A stretch of DNA of 64,000 nucleotides from an uncultured Bacteroidales bacterium (GCA_944326225.1 CALVDI010000001.1:1-64000), one strand, 5' to 3'. Positions 19,412 to 29,108 are shown, counted from the first letter of the stretch. Notes: generated from the sequence alone by a model not told the origin. Made by a program: numbers and translations.

Positions 19412-20529
19412 CCTCTGTAGAGTTTGAGCAGCTCACCGGCAGCGGAGAACGAGTCGATCTTACCGTCCAGTACTGCCTTCTCATAATCCGGCATGGCCGC
19501 AGCCACTTTCGGATTGTCGTAGAACATATCTTTCAGAGAATTGTTTATGGTCTCGTACATCCAGTAGCGGTCCTGTTCCCGGCGGCGGTGCCAGTAATAG
19601 CCGTTGCCTTTTACCAATGCGAAATACTTCTCCATCATCGCCCATATATCCTCCAGACCAGTCTTCTCCACGGATGATGCCGTCATTGCCGTAGGTGTCC
19701 ATCCGGACTCAGTGGGAGGAAACAGATGCAGGGCGTTGGCATACAGGGCACGGGCCATGTTGGCTTTCTCCACATTGTTGCCATCGGCCTTGTTTACCGT
19801 TATCAGATCCGACATTTCCATGACTCCGCGCTTGATGCCCTGCAGGTCATCCCCGGCTCCTGAGATCAGGATAAGCAGGAAGAAGTCACTCATCGAATGC
19901 ACGGCCGTCTCGGACTGGCCGACACCTACTGTCTCTATGAAGACTACGTCATAGCCTGCGGCCTCGCACAGCAGGATGGTCTCGCGGGTCTTGCGGGCCA
20001 CACCGCCGAGAGAGCCGGCGGATGGACTGGGACGGATGAAGGCCATGGGATTGTTGCAGAGAGTCTCCATACGGGTCTTGTCCCCGAGGATACTGCCCTT
20101 GGTCTTCTCGCTGCTGGGGTCTATGGCCAGTACGGCCAGGCGGTGTCCCTTGCCGGTAACCAGATTGCCGAAAGCCTCGATAAAGGTACTCTTTCCGGCC
20201 CCGGGTACACCGGTGATGCCGATACGCATGGACTCCTTACGCTTGGAGTGCTCCAGGCAGCGTACTATCAGCTCGTGCGCCATATCCCGGTGCTCGGGCA
20301 GGGAACTCTCCACCAAAGTGATGGCCTGACTGAGCACTATGGTGTTGCCCTCGACGATACCTTTCATATAGTCGTCCACCGTCATGACCGAACGTCGCCT
20401 GCGGACGATATTGCTGAGGTAAGGATTGACTATAGGCGGCTGTTCTATCCCTTCGTTCATCACCAGGGCCGAGTCGTCATGATGATATTCGTCAAAGAAG
20501 TCTCCCTGTCTGTCGGATTTATTGCTCAT
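19408..20529 (-). CDS. meaB: Methylmalonyl-CoA mutase-associated GTPase MeaB
   Basis: 373 residues, a G3E-type P-loop GTPase that protects and reloads the B12-dependent methylmalonyl-CoA mutase. Walker A is GITGVPGAGKSTFIEAFG, Walker B lies in LAVLAIDPSS, FIETVGVGQSE forms the switch region, and the base-specificity motif is NKADG. The C-terminal dimerisation region is complete. The mutase genes are not in the window. The overlapping downstream gene is a metal exporter instead. Confidence 0.93.
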   Translation of the reverse strand: MSNKSDRQGDFFDEYHHDDSALVMNEGIEQPPIVNPYLSNIVRRRRSVMTVDDYMKGIVEGNTIVLSQAITLVESSLPEHRDMAHELIVRCLEHSKRKESMRIGITGVPGAGKSTFIEAFGNLVTGKGHRLAVLAIDPSSEKTKGSILGDKTRMETLCNNPMAFIRPSPSAGSLGGVARKTRETILLCEAAGYDVVFIETVGVGQSETAVHSMSDFFLLILISGAGDDLQGIKRGVMEMSDLITVNKADGNNVEKANMARALYANALHLFPPTESGWTPTAMTASSVEKTGLEDIWAMMEKYFALVKGNGYYWHRRREQDRYWMYETINNSLKDMFYDNPKVAAAMPDYEKAVLDGKIDSFSAAGELLKLYRG

Positions 20530-20536
20530 GGTCTTA

Positions 20537-21631
20537 TTATCTTACTGTATACATTACAAATAGATTGATTATCGGTCTGGAAGGCGAGTTCGTAATCAGT
20601 GTTACGACATTGAGCACCTCGCCGCTCTGCCCGGAAGTATCCACCCTGACCTCCAGTGTTCCGCTCTCTCCGTAGGGCACCGGTTCCGGCAGACTGACTG
20701 TCAGTCCCGGCTCACTGGCATCTGCCTTATATATCCTAAAGGTATCCTTGCCGATATTCTTGACGGTAAACTTTCCTGCAAGTACCGCACCTGCATCCAC
20801 CAGTCCCAGTTCCAGGGACGAATACTCGAACTGTGGCAGCGCACCGGCACGCTTCTGCTGCTCGGTCAGGTCAGAGAAATTCTCCTTTATGAGAGCCTCC
20901 ACCGTCACAGGGGCAGTGTAACGCTTCCCTGCTGCCATTACCGAGAAACCGAAAGGCACCTTACCCCACTGTATCCCTTCAGTCAGCCTGGTATCCACCG
21001 TACACACAAGCCTGACCTTGGACTTTGCCGGGATGACAGCCCCGGACATCGACACATTCAGTCCCGGAGTCATATCCGTAAACTCCACCTCTACATCCCT
21101 CCCGGATGTATTGGCGACTTCGATTTCCACACTTCTGGCCAGTCCCTGCTCTATCTGCCCGACAGAGACCTTGCCTTCCCTGAACCCCAGAGGGCCGCAG
21201 GCCAGAGGGAAAAGTTCGGAGAGACTCCGCACCTTGTCATGAGCCACTCCCCTTACTTTCAACACTATGGGCTTAGGCTGATCCGACACATACACTGTGA
21301 CCGACTTGTCAAACGGATAAGGTCCCTGATCATTGGTGAAAAGCACCGATATCTCGCCTGACTCACCGGGCCGTATAGGGGCCTCCGTCCATTCAGGCTC
21401 GGTGCATCCGCATGAAGTCACCACCCGGTATATCACGACAGGCGCAGTGCCGACATTCTTCATTCTGAAAACACACTTCTGCGGTCCGTCGGCAATCATT
21501 ATATCTCCGAAATCATGTACGATTTTGTCAAATGAGACTGTTCCGAAATCATTCTGCGCCCCGGCGCGGAGACTTCCGGCAAAAAATACCGGCAACAGCA
21601 GGGCCGCGATACATAACAACGACTTCCTCAT
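20537..21631 (-). CDS. DUF1573 domain exported protein
   Basis: 364 residues with a type I signal peptide (MRKSLLCIAALLLPVFFAGSLRAGA). The N-terminal unit, FDKIVHDFGDIMIADGPQKC to TSCGCTEPEW, is the typical DUF1573 immunoglobulin-like fold with its CGC motif. Two further Ig-like units follow (about 145-250 and 265-360). The family is periplasmic or surface located with unknown role. It lies 7 bp upstream of meaB and diverges from the ferredoxin gene. Confidence 0.85.
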   Translation of the reverse strand: MRKSLLCIAALLLPVFFAGSLRAGAQNDFGTVSFDKIVHDFGDIMIADGPQKCVFRMKNVGTAPVVIYRVVTSCGCTEPEWTEAPIRPGESGEISVLFTNDQGPYPFDKSVTVYVSDQPKPIVLKVRGVAHDKVRSLSELFPLACGPLGFREGKVSVGQIEQGLARSVEIEVANTSGRDVEVEFTDMTPGLNVSMSGAVIPAKSKVRLVCTVDTRLTEGIQWGKVPFGFSVMAAGKRYTAPVTVEALIKENFSDLTEQQKRAGALPQFEYSSLELGLVDAGAVLAGKFTVKNIGKDTFRIYKADASEPGLTVSLPEPVPYGESGTLEVRVDTSGQSGEVLNVVTLITNSPSRPIINLFVMYTVR

Positions 21632-21664
21632 AGACTTAGCAATTTATCTTGACAATTTGTCCGG

Positions 21665-21672
21665 CAAAGATA
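21665..21672 (-). promoter_or_regulatory. -7 box upstream of the DUF1573 gene
   Basis: TATCTTTG on the minus strand, 34 bases before the ATG. A weak TTTC lies 20 bases upstream as a -33 element. It sits back to back with the ferredoxin promoter. Confidence 0.45.
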
Positions 21673-21703
21673 GTCTTTTCAGCCAAGATTAGGAAATTTT
21701 GCC

Positions 21704-21711
21704 TATATTTG
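21704..21711 (+). promoter_or_regulatory. -7 box upstream of the ferredoxin gene
   Basis: TATATTTG, a perfect -7 box 36 bases before the ATG. The -33 element is poor: TTTC lies 23 bases away. Confidence 0.45.
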
Positions 21712-21747
21712 CCGCATATTATAACAACACAACTACATTAATTTATT

Positions 21748-21918
21748 ATGGCACACAAAATTGATCCTGATGCTTGCGTAGCATGTGGTTCCTGCATCGA
21801 CGAATGCCCCCTTGGAGCCATTTCCGCCGGAGATGTTTACTCAATTGATCCTGACACTTGCGCTGACTGCGGTTCATGCGTAGACGCTTGTCCCAACGGA
21901 GCTATCTCACCGGCATAA
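21748..21918 (+). CDS. 2[4Fe-4S] ferredoxin
   Basis: 56 residues ([16 protein letters not shown] onward), typical of clostridial-type bacterial ferredoxins. Two CxxCxxC...CP motifs are visible: C10-C13-C16-C20 and C38-C41-C44-C48. Each cluster is completed by the distal cysteine of the other half in this fold. It carries electrons between low-potential enzymes, such as 2-oxoacid:ferredoxin oxidoreductase or hydrogenase, so the host is presumably anaerobic. It is a single-gene unit with its own terminator. Confidence 0.95.
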   Translation: MAHKIDPDACVACGSCIDECPLGAISAGDVYSIDPDTCADCGSCVDACPNGAISPA

Positions 21919-21939
21919 CATTAATTAACAACCATCATA

Positions 21940-21976
21940 AAAAAATCCGACAGGTCTTTCCTGCCGGATTTTTTAT
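21940..21976 (+). terminator. Rho-independent terminator after ferredoxin
   Basis: A-run, ATCCGACAGG, loop TCTTT, CCTGCCGGAT, T-run. The arms pair with one mismatch and are flanked by matching A and T runs, so it could stop transcription from both sides. Confidence 0.8.
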
Positions 21977-21998
21977 TTTATACCGCCCCTACCGAAGT

Positions 21999-22039
21999 GT
22001 TTTCGTGTGATAAGCGGTGACCGCTTATCACACGAAAAC
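21999..22039. repeat. 41-bp perfect palindrome at the end of rho
   Basis: Two 20-bp arms (21999-22018 and 22020-22039) are perfect reverse complements around a single G at 22019. The arm starts GTTTTCGTG and reaches AAGCGGT. It begins at the base where the rho stop codon ends. It may be the rho transcript 3' hairpin; there is no U-run beyond the arm's own T4. Confidence 0.9.
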
Positions 22040-23757
22040 TACCCATTCATGGATATCAGGAACTCCTCATTGCTTACCGTCCCCTCCAGCTGCTTCTTCA
22101 TGAATTCCATAGCCTCCACACTGGTCATGTCGGCCAGATAGTTGCGAAGAATCCACATACGGTTGATGGTATCCTTGCTCAGAAGCAGGTCATCGCGGCG
22201 TGTACTGCTGAGAGTGACGTCCACTGCGGGGAAGATACGCTTGTTGGCGAGCTTGCGGTCCAGCTGCAGCTCCATGTTGCCGGTACCCTTGAACTCCTCG
22301 AAGATCACCTCATCCATCTTGGAACCTGTGTCGGTCAGGGCCGTAGCAAGAATCGTCAGGGAACCGCCGTTCTCAATATTGCGGGCCGCGCCGAAGAAAC
22401 GCTTGGGTCTGTGAAGTGCATTGGCATCCACACCTCCAGAGAGCACCTTGCCTGAAGCCGGCTGCACAGTATTGAAGGCGCGGGCCAGACGGGTAATGGA
22501 ATCCAGGAATATGACCACGTCGTGGCCGCACTCCACCAGACGCTTTGCCTTTTCCAGCACGATGCTGGCCACCTTAACATGCCTCTCAGCAGGCTCGTCG
22601 AAAGTAGAGGCCACCACCTCGGCCTTGACACTGCGGGCCATGTCCGTAACCTCCTCAGGACGCTCGTCTATCAGAAGCACTATCATATAGACCTCTGGAT
22701 GATTGTCCGCTATGGCATTGGCTATGGACTTTAGCAGGATGGTCTTACCAGTCTTGGGCTGGGCTACGATAAGTCCGCGCTGCCCCTTTCCTATCGGAGT
22801 AAAGAGATCCACAACCCTGCATGACAGGTCATTGTGTCCGTTGCCTGTAAGAGTAAACTTCTCGTCAGGAAAAAGAGGGGTCAGAAAATCAAACGGCACT
22901 CTGTCCCTGATGTACTCGGGGGTACGTCCGTTGATGGTGTGTATCTTCACCAGGGGGAAGTACTTGTCGCCCTCGCGCGGCGGACGTATCTCGCCTATGA
23001 TAGTGTCTCCCGTCTTCAGAGCGTATGACTTTATCTGGTTCTGCGACACATATATATCGTCAGGAGAATTCAGATAGTTGTAGTCGGACGAGCGCAGGAA
23101 TCCGTAACCGTCCGGCATAATCTCCAGCACTCCCTGAGCTTCCACTATGCCCTCATACTCCACCTTCGCCGGTCTTGGAGACGTGTTCTCATCCTTACGC
23201 TCCTCCTTGGGCTCCAAGGATTTTTTGTTCTCCTGCACAGTAACTGTCACAGATTCCGAAGCCTGCTCTTTCTGAGGCTGCTGCACGGACAGTGTCTGCT
23301 GAGCGTCATTGGAGCGTGGGCGCTTGCGGCTGTTCCTGTGCGCTGCAGGCTCGGCTTTCTTCTCCTCAACCACCGGAGCCGCTGCGGCGGAAGGCTCAGC
23401 GTCTACAGGCGGATTTTTCCTGGGACGGCCTCGCTTACGCTTCACCTGACCGTCCTCTGCCTTGGAGGGCTGCTGAACGGGAGCTTTCTCCGGAGATGTC
23501 TCCGGCCGGTTTTCCTGCACGATGTTCTCCTCACTTTTCTTACTTTGAGGCACGTCCGGCTGAGCCTGCGGAGTCTTGGCTATCCTGCGCCTCTTTTTCA
23601 GGCGGGGCACTTCCTTGCTCTGCACTGCCTGCTCGTCAAGTATCTTATAGACCAGATCCTCCTTGGACATTGACTCGGCCTTTTTTATTCCCAGTTCCAC
23701 TGCTATGGAATTGAGCTCCTCAAGGCTTTTTGAATGTAATTCCAATATTCCGTACAT
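22039..23757 (-). CDS. rho: Transcription termination factor Rho
   Basis: 572 residues from [16 protein letters not shown] (ATG 23755-23757). The helical N-terminal Rho domain (to about 50) is followed by a roughly 150-residue basic, low-complexity insertion with [11 protein letters not shown] (AT-hook-like). Then come the RNA-binding fold ([21 protein letters not shown]) and the hexameric RecA-type motor with Walker [12 protein letters not shown] and [15 protein letters not shown]. The insertion is characteristic of Bacteroidota Rho and may add RNA or DNA contacts. It is the window's main transcription-termination gene. Confidence 0.97.
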   Translation of the reverse strand: MYGILELHSKSLEELNSIAVELGIKKAESMSKEDLVYKILDEQAVQSKEVPRLKKRRRIAKTPQAQPDVPQSKKSEENIVQENRPETSPEKAPVQQPSKAEDGQVKRKRGRPRKNPPVDAEPSAAAAPVVEEKKAEPAAHRNSRKRPRSNDAQQTLSVQQPQKEQASESVTVTVQENKKSLEPKEERKDENTSPRPAKVEYEGIVEAQGVLEIMPDGYGFLRSSDYNYLNSPDDIYVSQNQIKSYALKTGDTIIGEIRPPREGDKYFPLVKIHTINGRTPEYIRDRVPFDFLTPLFPDEKFTLTGNGHNDLSCRVVDLFTPIGKGQRGLIVAQPKTGKTILLKSIANAIADNHPEVYMIVLLIDERPEEVTDMARSVKAEVVASTFDEPAERHVKVASIVLEKAKRLVECGHDVVIFLDSITRLARAFNTVQPASGKVLSGGVDANALHRPKRFFGAARNIENGGSLTILATALTDTGSKMDEVIFEEFKGTGNMELQLDRKLANKRIFPAVDVTLSSTRRDDLLLSKDTINRMWILRNYLADMTSVEAMEFMKKQLEGTVSNEEFLISMNG

Positions 23758-23765
23758 CTGCAAGA

Positions 23766-24143
23766 CTATTTAACAGCGATAACCTCTGCCTCTGCCAGCG
23801 CACCTTTAGGGAGAGCCGCCACCTGAAATGCGACACGAGCGGGGTAGGGTTCACTGAAATAACGCGAATACACTTCGTTGAGTGTTCCGAAATCAGCCAT
23901 ATCCTGCAGATAAACAGTGGTCTTCACTACATTACTGTAATCATAGCCGGCCTCCGAAAGCACATGACCGATATTCTTGAACACCTGCTCCAACTGCTCC
24001 CTCACACCGCCTTCTGGGAACTTGCCCGTTTCCGCATCTATCGGAAGCTGTCCCGACACATACAATGTTCCGTTCGTTTCAATTGCCTGACTGTAGGGGC
24101 CCACTGCTGCCGGAGCAAGAGGGGAAGATATTACTTTTTTCAT
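23766..24143 (-). CDS. ridA: RidA family enamine/imine deaminase
   Basis: 125 residues, full length. The start [21 protein letters not shown] and the signature [25 protein letters not shown] are typical of RidA (YjgF/YER057c). The active-site arginine lies in PARVAFQVA. The trimeric enzyme hydrolyses reactive 2-aminoacrylate made by PLP enzymes, protecting the cytoplasm. It lies 8 bp upstream of rho. Confidence 0.93.
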   Translation of the reverse strand: MKKVISSPLAPAAVGPYSQAIETNGTLYVSGQLPIDAETGKFPEGGVREQLEQVFKNIGHVLSEAGYDYSNVVKTTVYLQDMADFGTLNEVYSRYFSEPYPARVAFQVAALPKGALAEAEVIAVK

Positions 24144-24171
24144 TTGCTTTGATATTTAAGTTATTAATACA

Positions 24172-26997
24172 TTAATTGTCCCACTGTGATGATCCTTTGC
24201 GGTATGAGAGCAGATCCGCCAATGCCGCAGCCTTGGCATTGATCCTGAAGCTCCACTGCTTCCATTGTCCCAGAGGCACCCATGAGAAAGATATCTCAAA
24301 ACAATGCAGATCATATGTAGCACTTATCTGAGTCGTCGTTAGTTTCAATTTTGTGATATCAAAACCTGTTGTAAGGTTGAGATTCAATGCCTTAGTAATC
24401 CTCACCTGGCCGTTGACATTTAGGGTCTGAGTATGGTTGTCCCTGGCTATAAGCTGATTGTTGCTGTACTGGTAAGTCCTGGAATAGTTGTACGAATAAT
24501 TGAACGATACCGACCAAGGCACATTGGGATTAAGGTAGTATATCCAGCCTCCGGGTATGTACTCCCCTGTCACTGGATGATAGAACACCCTTGTATAAGC
24601 AGGTGACTCTCCACTCATCTTGACTCCACCTCCACCGCCACGGCCTCCACCTGCAGATCCTCCGTTGCCACCAGTAGAGCCGTCATTGCCCTTTCCGGCT
24701 CCTTCTCCTGACAGACTGAAACTGAGAGAGACATTGGCATTGGTAAGCCTGGCCAGACGACCGGTAGTAACCACGTTGAACTGATTGTATCTGCGGCCGC
24801 GGTAATCCACTGCATACGGGTCAAGCGTCATACCTGCGGACACACTCACTTTCTCCAGCACATTGGTCGTAAGATTGACATTGATATTTGACAGTTTCAT
24901 TGAGTCGGCCAGGAAATTATAGCTCCCTGAAAAGTTGAGATTGTCTATCAACTTTATTTTCTTCAATCCGGTACCGGTCGTATCCTTTCTGTCTTCCACC
25001 TTGGCCTCAACATTGTTTCCAAGTTGGAATGAAAGAGAGGCGGTCCTGCCTGCAGACGGAGGAGAATACAGACCACCGGACCATTTATTGTATTCAACAG
25101 TATGCTGCTGACCATGTATGTCCGTATAGTTGTATACCCTGTATCCGTTCATCCTGGTTCCCATCTCGGGCGCATAGTTCACAGACAAAGAAGGCGAGAC
25201 CATATGACGTATGGCCTTGAGTTTCCCACGTCTGAAGTTGAACATACCATAGAGACGGGTACTCAGAGAGGCACTGGCTGAGAAATTCTGGCTTATGCCG
25301 AAATCCTCGAAAAGGCCTGTACGGATCGTCTCCACCTTGTCTGTCTCAGGATTATAGTATTGACTCTGGGAACTGAAGTACCAGTTCATTCCATAGGATA
25401 CCGAAGGGGCAAGTGTTATATATTTGAATAAGGTAAAGGTCGGCAGACCGATGGAAAAATTGTGGGTCATTCCTGTCTGCATCTTATCCCAAAAATCAGG
25501 ATTACGCACCTCGCTCGCCTTGAAATTGATCTTGTTCTGCAATGTTGTACTGTAACTGAGGGCAAACTGCTCGTACCACTTCTCCCCTCCCACGCGGTTC
25601 TTTCGCTTGAAAGGATAGAATCTGTTGACGTTCAAGGTGATGTTGGGCAACGTTATGGCATAGGAGCTGTCCCTTGAATTCTGGCTGTGCAGGGCATTGA
25701 CAGATACACTCAGCGCACTCCATGTCCTAGAATACGATATGGATGATGACACCTGGCTGTTGAGAGCCTCATTGACATTGGTGTAGTTGTACTTATTGTT
25801 CGAAGGGCTGGAAAAATTGACGGATGCCCTGAACGATGTTCCGGGACGGGCCTTCGCATCCTGCGTATGATTCCATTTAAAACTGAAGTTTCGGGTCTGG
25901 AAAAAGTCCGCACTGCCCTTTTCTCCCGTCTGGTCATTGGAGAACGTCAGGTCAAAAGTTCCGTTGAATTTGTATCTCAGCCTGTAACGGGTAGACATAT
26001 TCACACTCCATGACCCCTTGGTATAGATACTGCCTGTAAGAGCCACGTCGAAATAGTCTCCCAGCACCAGATAGAATCCTCCGTCCTTTATAAACAGACC
26101 CCTGGCCGCCTCCTCTCCGAAATTAGGGAAAAGTATTCCACTGGCCCGTTCAGGACGCTTGGGGACAAATCCGAACGGCAGCATCAGCGGATACAGCGGG
26201 ACGTCTGCCAGCACCAGATAGGCGGGTCCGAATACCGTCTTCTGCTTTGGTTCGGTCTCCACCTTGGCCTTTGTCATCTTCAGATAAAAATGAGGATGAT
26301 CAAGATCGCAAACCGTGTAAGTTCCTCCGGAGATATTAACGGATCTGTCCGGCTGCATGTTAAGATTGTCACCTCTGAGATAACCGTCCTCCTCTGCTGT
26401 AACCATATTCTTGATACGCGCCTTGGATGTCCTGAAATTGTAGAAGACGTTGTCCATTGCATACGTCTTGCCGGCTTGCGTCATCTCAGGCTTTCCGGTA
26501 ATCACACCGGCAGTATCGGCGACACCGGCTGCATAGACCACCTGACGGTCCACGTCATACTCCATATATTCGGCTTTCAGCTCCATATCACCGTATGTCA
26601 CACTGGCATCTCCATAATAGTATATCATCTTACGCCCTGTAGAGAAATCCTCCAGGACCGAGTCAACCGCCGTCGTAAAGGCCGGACGCTCCAACATTCC
26701 CTTACGCACCGTAGTATCCGGAACAAACAGAGAGTCCTGCACAGCAGCCGTATCCGCAAGCACAGCTGTATCTGCAAACAACACTGTATCAGAAAGTGCC
26801 ACTGCTGTAGTGGTGTCTACATCTGCCGCAGATGTATCCGGAGTGCGCAACATACCGCCTGCCACCGCCATCGAATCCTGCTGCAGCAGTTCCATGCGCA
26901 TCTGCCTGCCGCCATACACAGTTTCAGCCTGCCACACGGTAAACATAACGGCGGCGACTGCTGCTGCAAGGGTCATCAATAATCTACGGAACTGCAT
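24172..26997 (-). CDS. LptD-like outer-membrane LPS assembly protein
   Basis: 941 residues from MQFRRLLMTLAAAVAAVMFTVW (ATG 26995-26997), with a signal peptide. An OstA/LptA-like jelly-roll segment (about residues 120-240: YYYGDASVTYGDMELKAEYM) precedes a long beta-barrel with many alternating aromatic strands. This is the usual form of the Bacteroidota LptD homologue that inserts LPS in the outer membrane. An extreme glycine-rich loop occupies about residues 765-795, which is unusual for a barrel. It is transcribed away from the amidase gene. Confidence 0.8.
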   Translation of the reverse strand: MQFRRLLMTLAAAVAAVMFTVWQAETVYGGRQMRMELLQQDSMAVAGGMLRTPDTSAADVDTTTAVALSDTVLFADTAVLADTAAVQDSLFVPDTTVRKGMLERPAFTTAVDSVLEDFSTGRKMIYYYGDASVTYGDMELKAEYMEYDVDRQVVYAAGVADTAGVITGKPEMTQAGKTYAMDNVFYNFRTSKARIKNMVTAEEDGYLRGDNLNMQPDRSVNISGGTYTVCDLDHPHFYLKMTKAKVETEPKQKTVFGPAYLVLADVPLYPLMLPFGFVPKRPERASGILFPNFGEEAARGLFIKDGGFYLVLGDYFDVALTGSIYTKGSWSVNMSTRYRLRYKFNGTFDLTFSNDQTGEKGSADFFQTRNFSFKWNHTQDAKARPGTSFRASVNFSSPSNNKYNYTNVNEALNSQVSSSISYSRTWSALSVSVNALHSQNSRDSSYAITLPNITLNVNRFYPFKRKNRVGGEKWYEQFALSYSTTLQNKINFKASEVRNPDFWDKMQTGMTHNFSIGLPTFTLFKYITLAPSVSYGMNWYFSSQSQYYNPETDKVETIRTGLFEDFGISQNFSASASLSTRLYGMFNFRRGKLKAIRHMVSPSLSVNYAPEMGTRMNGYRVYNYTDIHGQQHTVEYNKWSGGLYSPPSAGRTASLSFQLGNNVEAKVEDRKDTTGTGLKKIKLIDNLNFSGSYNFLADSMKLSNINVNLTTNVLEKVSVSAGMTLDPYAVDYRGRRYNQFNVVTTGRLARLTNANVSLSFSLSGEGAGKGNDGSTGGNGGSAGGGRGGGGGVKMSGESPAYTRVFYHPVTGEYIPGGWIYYLNPNVPWSVSFNYSYNYSRTYQYSNNQLIARDNHTQTLNVNGQVRITKALNLNLTTGFDITKLKLTTTQISATYDLHCFEISFSWVPLGQWKQWSFRINAKAAALADLLSYRKGSSQWDN

Positions 26998-27041
26998 TAA
27001 AAACTGATGAGAATTCTGATTTGTTTTAGAGTAATTGCCGA

Positions 27042-27072
27042 CAAATATAGTCTTTTTTGAACTCATACCAAA
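27042..27072 (-). promoter_or_regulatory. Predicted promoter of the LptD-like gene
   Basis: Minus strand: TTTG (27069-27072), 19 bases, TATATTTG (27042-27049). This is an exact consensus match, about 45 bases before the ATG at 26997. It interleaves with the amidase promoter on the other strand. Confidence 0.75.
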
Positions 27073-27087
27073 GTTTTATTAACTTTG
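27056..27087 (+). promoter_or_regulatory. Predicted promoter of the amidase-MCE unit
   Basis: TTTG (27056-27059), 20 bases, TAACTTTG (27080-27087). The ATG at 27097 is only 9 bases past the box, so the mRNA would be leaderless or nearly so. Confidence 0.7.
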
Positions 27088-27096
27088 CTTACTGAA

Positions 27097-28176
27097 ATGA
27101 AAAAAATTATCACACTGATCATTCTTGTGTCATTTTGGGCGACACATCCTGCTTTATCTAGCTTATATGCTCAGAACAAGCAACTTGTAGAGCTCAAGAC
27201 CGTTGTCATAGATGCCGGCCACGGCGGTCATGACCCTGGTGCGACAAATGGAAAAATCTATGAAAAAAACATCACGCTCTCCGTTGCCAAACGTCTTGGA
27301 GAACTCATCAAGAAGAATTACCCGTCCATAAACGTCATTTATACCCGAAGCGATGACCGGTTCGTAGAACTGTACAGACGCGCCGACATAGCCAACAAGA
27401 ACAACGCCGACCTGTTCATATCCATACACGTCAATTCCGCCGCAAACAAGTCCGCCAGAGGACACGAGACCTTTGTCATGGGACAGGACAAGAATCAGGA
27501 GAATTTCGAGATATGCCGGACGGAGAACAGCGTCATCGTACTCGAGGACGACTACAGTTCCAATTATCAGGGGTTCGATCCCGGCAATCCGGAATCCTAC
27601 ATCATCTTCTCCCTGCTGCAGAACTCACATCTGGAACAGAGCACTGATTTTGCAGCCCTCATACAGCAATGCGCGGACTCAGGCCCGATAGCGAACAACC
27701 GGGGTGTCAAACAGGCCAATTTCATTGTTCTTTGGAAATGTACCATGCCGGCTGTTCTGATCGAGCTCGGATTCATATCCAACGCCAATGATTTGCGGAC
27801 ACTCACGGACAAGGCCGGCCAGCAGCGCATAGCAGAAAATATATTCGAGGCATTCAAAGCATACAAGAAAGGATATGACACTGAAGTCTACACTCCTGAC
27901 GGAACGGCACCGGCCGCACCGGAAGAACGTTCCGCCGGAACAACTGATATGACCGGGGACATCTCCTCAGGGAAGTTCGCCATCCAGATATTGGCTTCCC
28001 GTAAACTTCTGCCGGAAAATGCTCCGGAACTGAAAGGATGGGACTGCCGGCACTTCAAATCCGGCAAGCTGTATAAATACTATGTGGGCTCATACAGGTC
28101 CAAAGACGAGGCCAGAAAAGCCCTGCCCGATGTAAGGAACAGCTTTCCAGGGGCATTCATCATCAATATAGAATAA
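27097..28176 (+). CDS. N-acetylmuramoyl-L-alanine amidase with SPOR-like C terminus
   Basis: 359 residues from MKKIITLIILVSFWATHPALS, with a signal peptide. The Amidase_3 zinc domain spans about 30-255: VVIDAGHGGHDPGATN, then ISIHVNSAANKSARGHETFV, and the catalytic Glu in MPAVLIELGFISN. The end (about 295-355, FAIQILASRKLL ... YKYYVGSYRSKDEARKAL) resembles a SPOR peptidoglycan-binding domain. It cleaves the peptide from muramic acid, likely in daughter-cell separation. The MCE gene follows after 10 bp. Confidence 0.92.
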   Translation: MKKIITLIILVSFWATHPALSSLYAQNKQLVELKTVVIDAGHGGHDPGATNGKIYEKNITLSVAKRLGELIKKNYPSINVIYTRSDDRFVELYRRADIANKNNADLFISIHVNSAANKSARGHETFVMGQDKNQENFEICRTENSVIVLEDDYSSNYQGFDPGNPESYIIFSLLQNSHLEQSTDFAALIQQCADSGPIANNRGVKQANFIVLWKCTMPAVLIELGFISNANDLRTLTDKAGQQRIAENIFEAFKAYKKGYDTEVYTPDGTAPAAPEERSAGTTDMTGDISSGKFAIQILASRKLLPENAPELKGWDCRHFKSGKLYKYYVGSYRSKDEARKALPDVRNSFPGAFIINIE

Positions 28177-28186
28177 TCACCGTACC

Positions 28187-29071
28187 ATGAGAAAAGAGAT
28201 AAAGACCGGACTGTTCGCCGTCATCGTCCTCGCAGTCGTCCTGTTCATGATCGAGTTCCTCAAAGGCAGGGATATCTTCTCCAGGAACAATACCTATTAT
28301 ATAATATATCCGTCTGTAGAAGGACTGAGCGTCTCCACCGGCGTAACGGTCGGAGGATATGCAGCCGGCATCGTCTCCAACATCGCATACAACAGACAGA
28401 CCATGGACTACACTGTGTCCGCCAGCATATCCAGAGAATTTGAGATACCGGAGGACTCTTACATCGAAATCTACAGTGCAGATATACTCGGCACCAGGAA
28501 GCTGCGGGTCAGGATGGGTTCATCATCCGTCATGGCCTCCTCCGGTGACACACTCCGCGGATGTATGGAGACAGACATGATCACCTCGATTACCGGAAGC
28601 CTGGACTCCCTGATGAAAAGCATCGGAACTACGGTCGAGTCCGTCAATCTGATACTGGACGAGGAGAACCGATCCGAAGTCCGTCAGCTGCTCAAACGAC
28701 TCAACAACACCGCCGGCAATCTGGACAAAGTCTCAGCCATGCTCCAAAGCAAGAGTCCCGACATAGAGACATTGCTGTCCAACCTGAGTTCCATATCCAC
28801 TACCCTGGATTCCGCAGTCACAGCAATAAGCGGTACTGCAGCCAACGCAGAAGCCGTCACTGCATCACTTAGAGAAGCCGATCTTGCCGGTATGACCGAC
28901 AGCATCAGATCTCTGGCCGGCAGGCTGCAGGATCCGGACGGAAGCATAGGGAAACTGATGGACTCGGACTCACTCTACAATGCCCTCACAGCACTCTCAA
29001 ACGACCTGGATTCTCTGGTCAACAACATAAGGAAAGACCCCAAAAAGTATATAAAAATTTCTATATTCTGA
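28187..29071 (+). CDS. MlaD/MCE family lipid-transport protein
   Basis: 294 residues. One N-terminal membrane helix (residues 8-24, GLFAVIVLAVVLFMIEF) is followed by the MCE domain (about 38-115: YYIIYPSVEGLSVSTGVTVGGYAAGIVSNI). A helical C-terminal part (about 135-285) has regular Leu/Ser spacing. MCE proteins form hexameric rings in the periplasm that pass phospholipids between membranes. No MlaE/F permease genes are adjacent, so partners are elsewhere. Confidence 0.9.
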   Translation: MRKEIKTGLFAVIVLAVVLFMIEFLKGRDIFSRNNTYYIIYPSVEGLSVSTGVTVGGYAAGIVSNIAYNRQTMDYTVSASISREFEIPEDSYIEIYSADILGTRKLRVRMGSSSVMASSGDTLRGCMETDMITSITGSLDSLMKSIGTTVESVNLILDEENRSEVRQLLKRLNNTAGNLDKVSAMLQSKSPDIETLLSNLSSISTTLDSAVTAISGTAANAEAVTASLREADLAGMTDSIRSLAGRLQDPDGSIGKLMDSDSLYNALTALSNDLDSLVNNIRKDPKKYIKISIF

Positions 29072-29108
29072 AATAAAATTGCAACAATTTTTCAATGATT
29101 TTTTTTTA

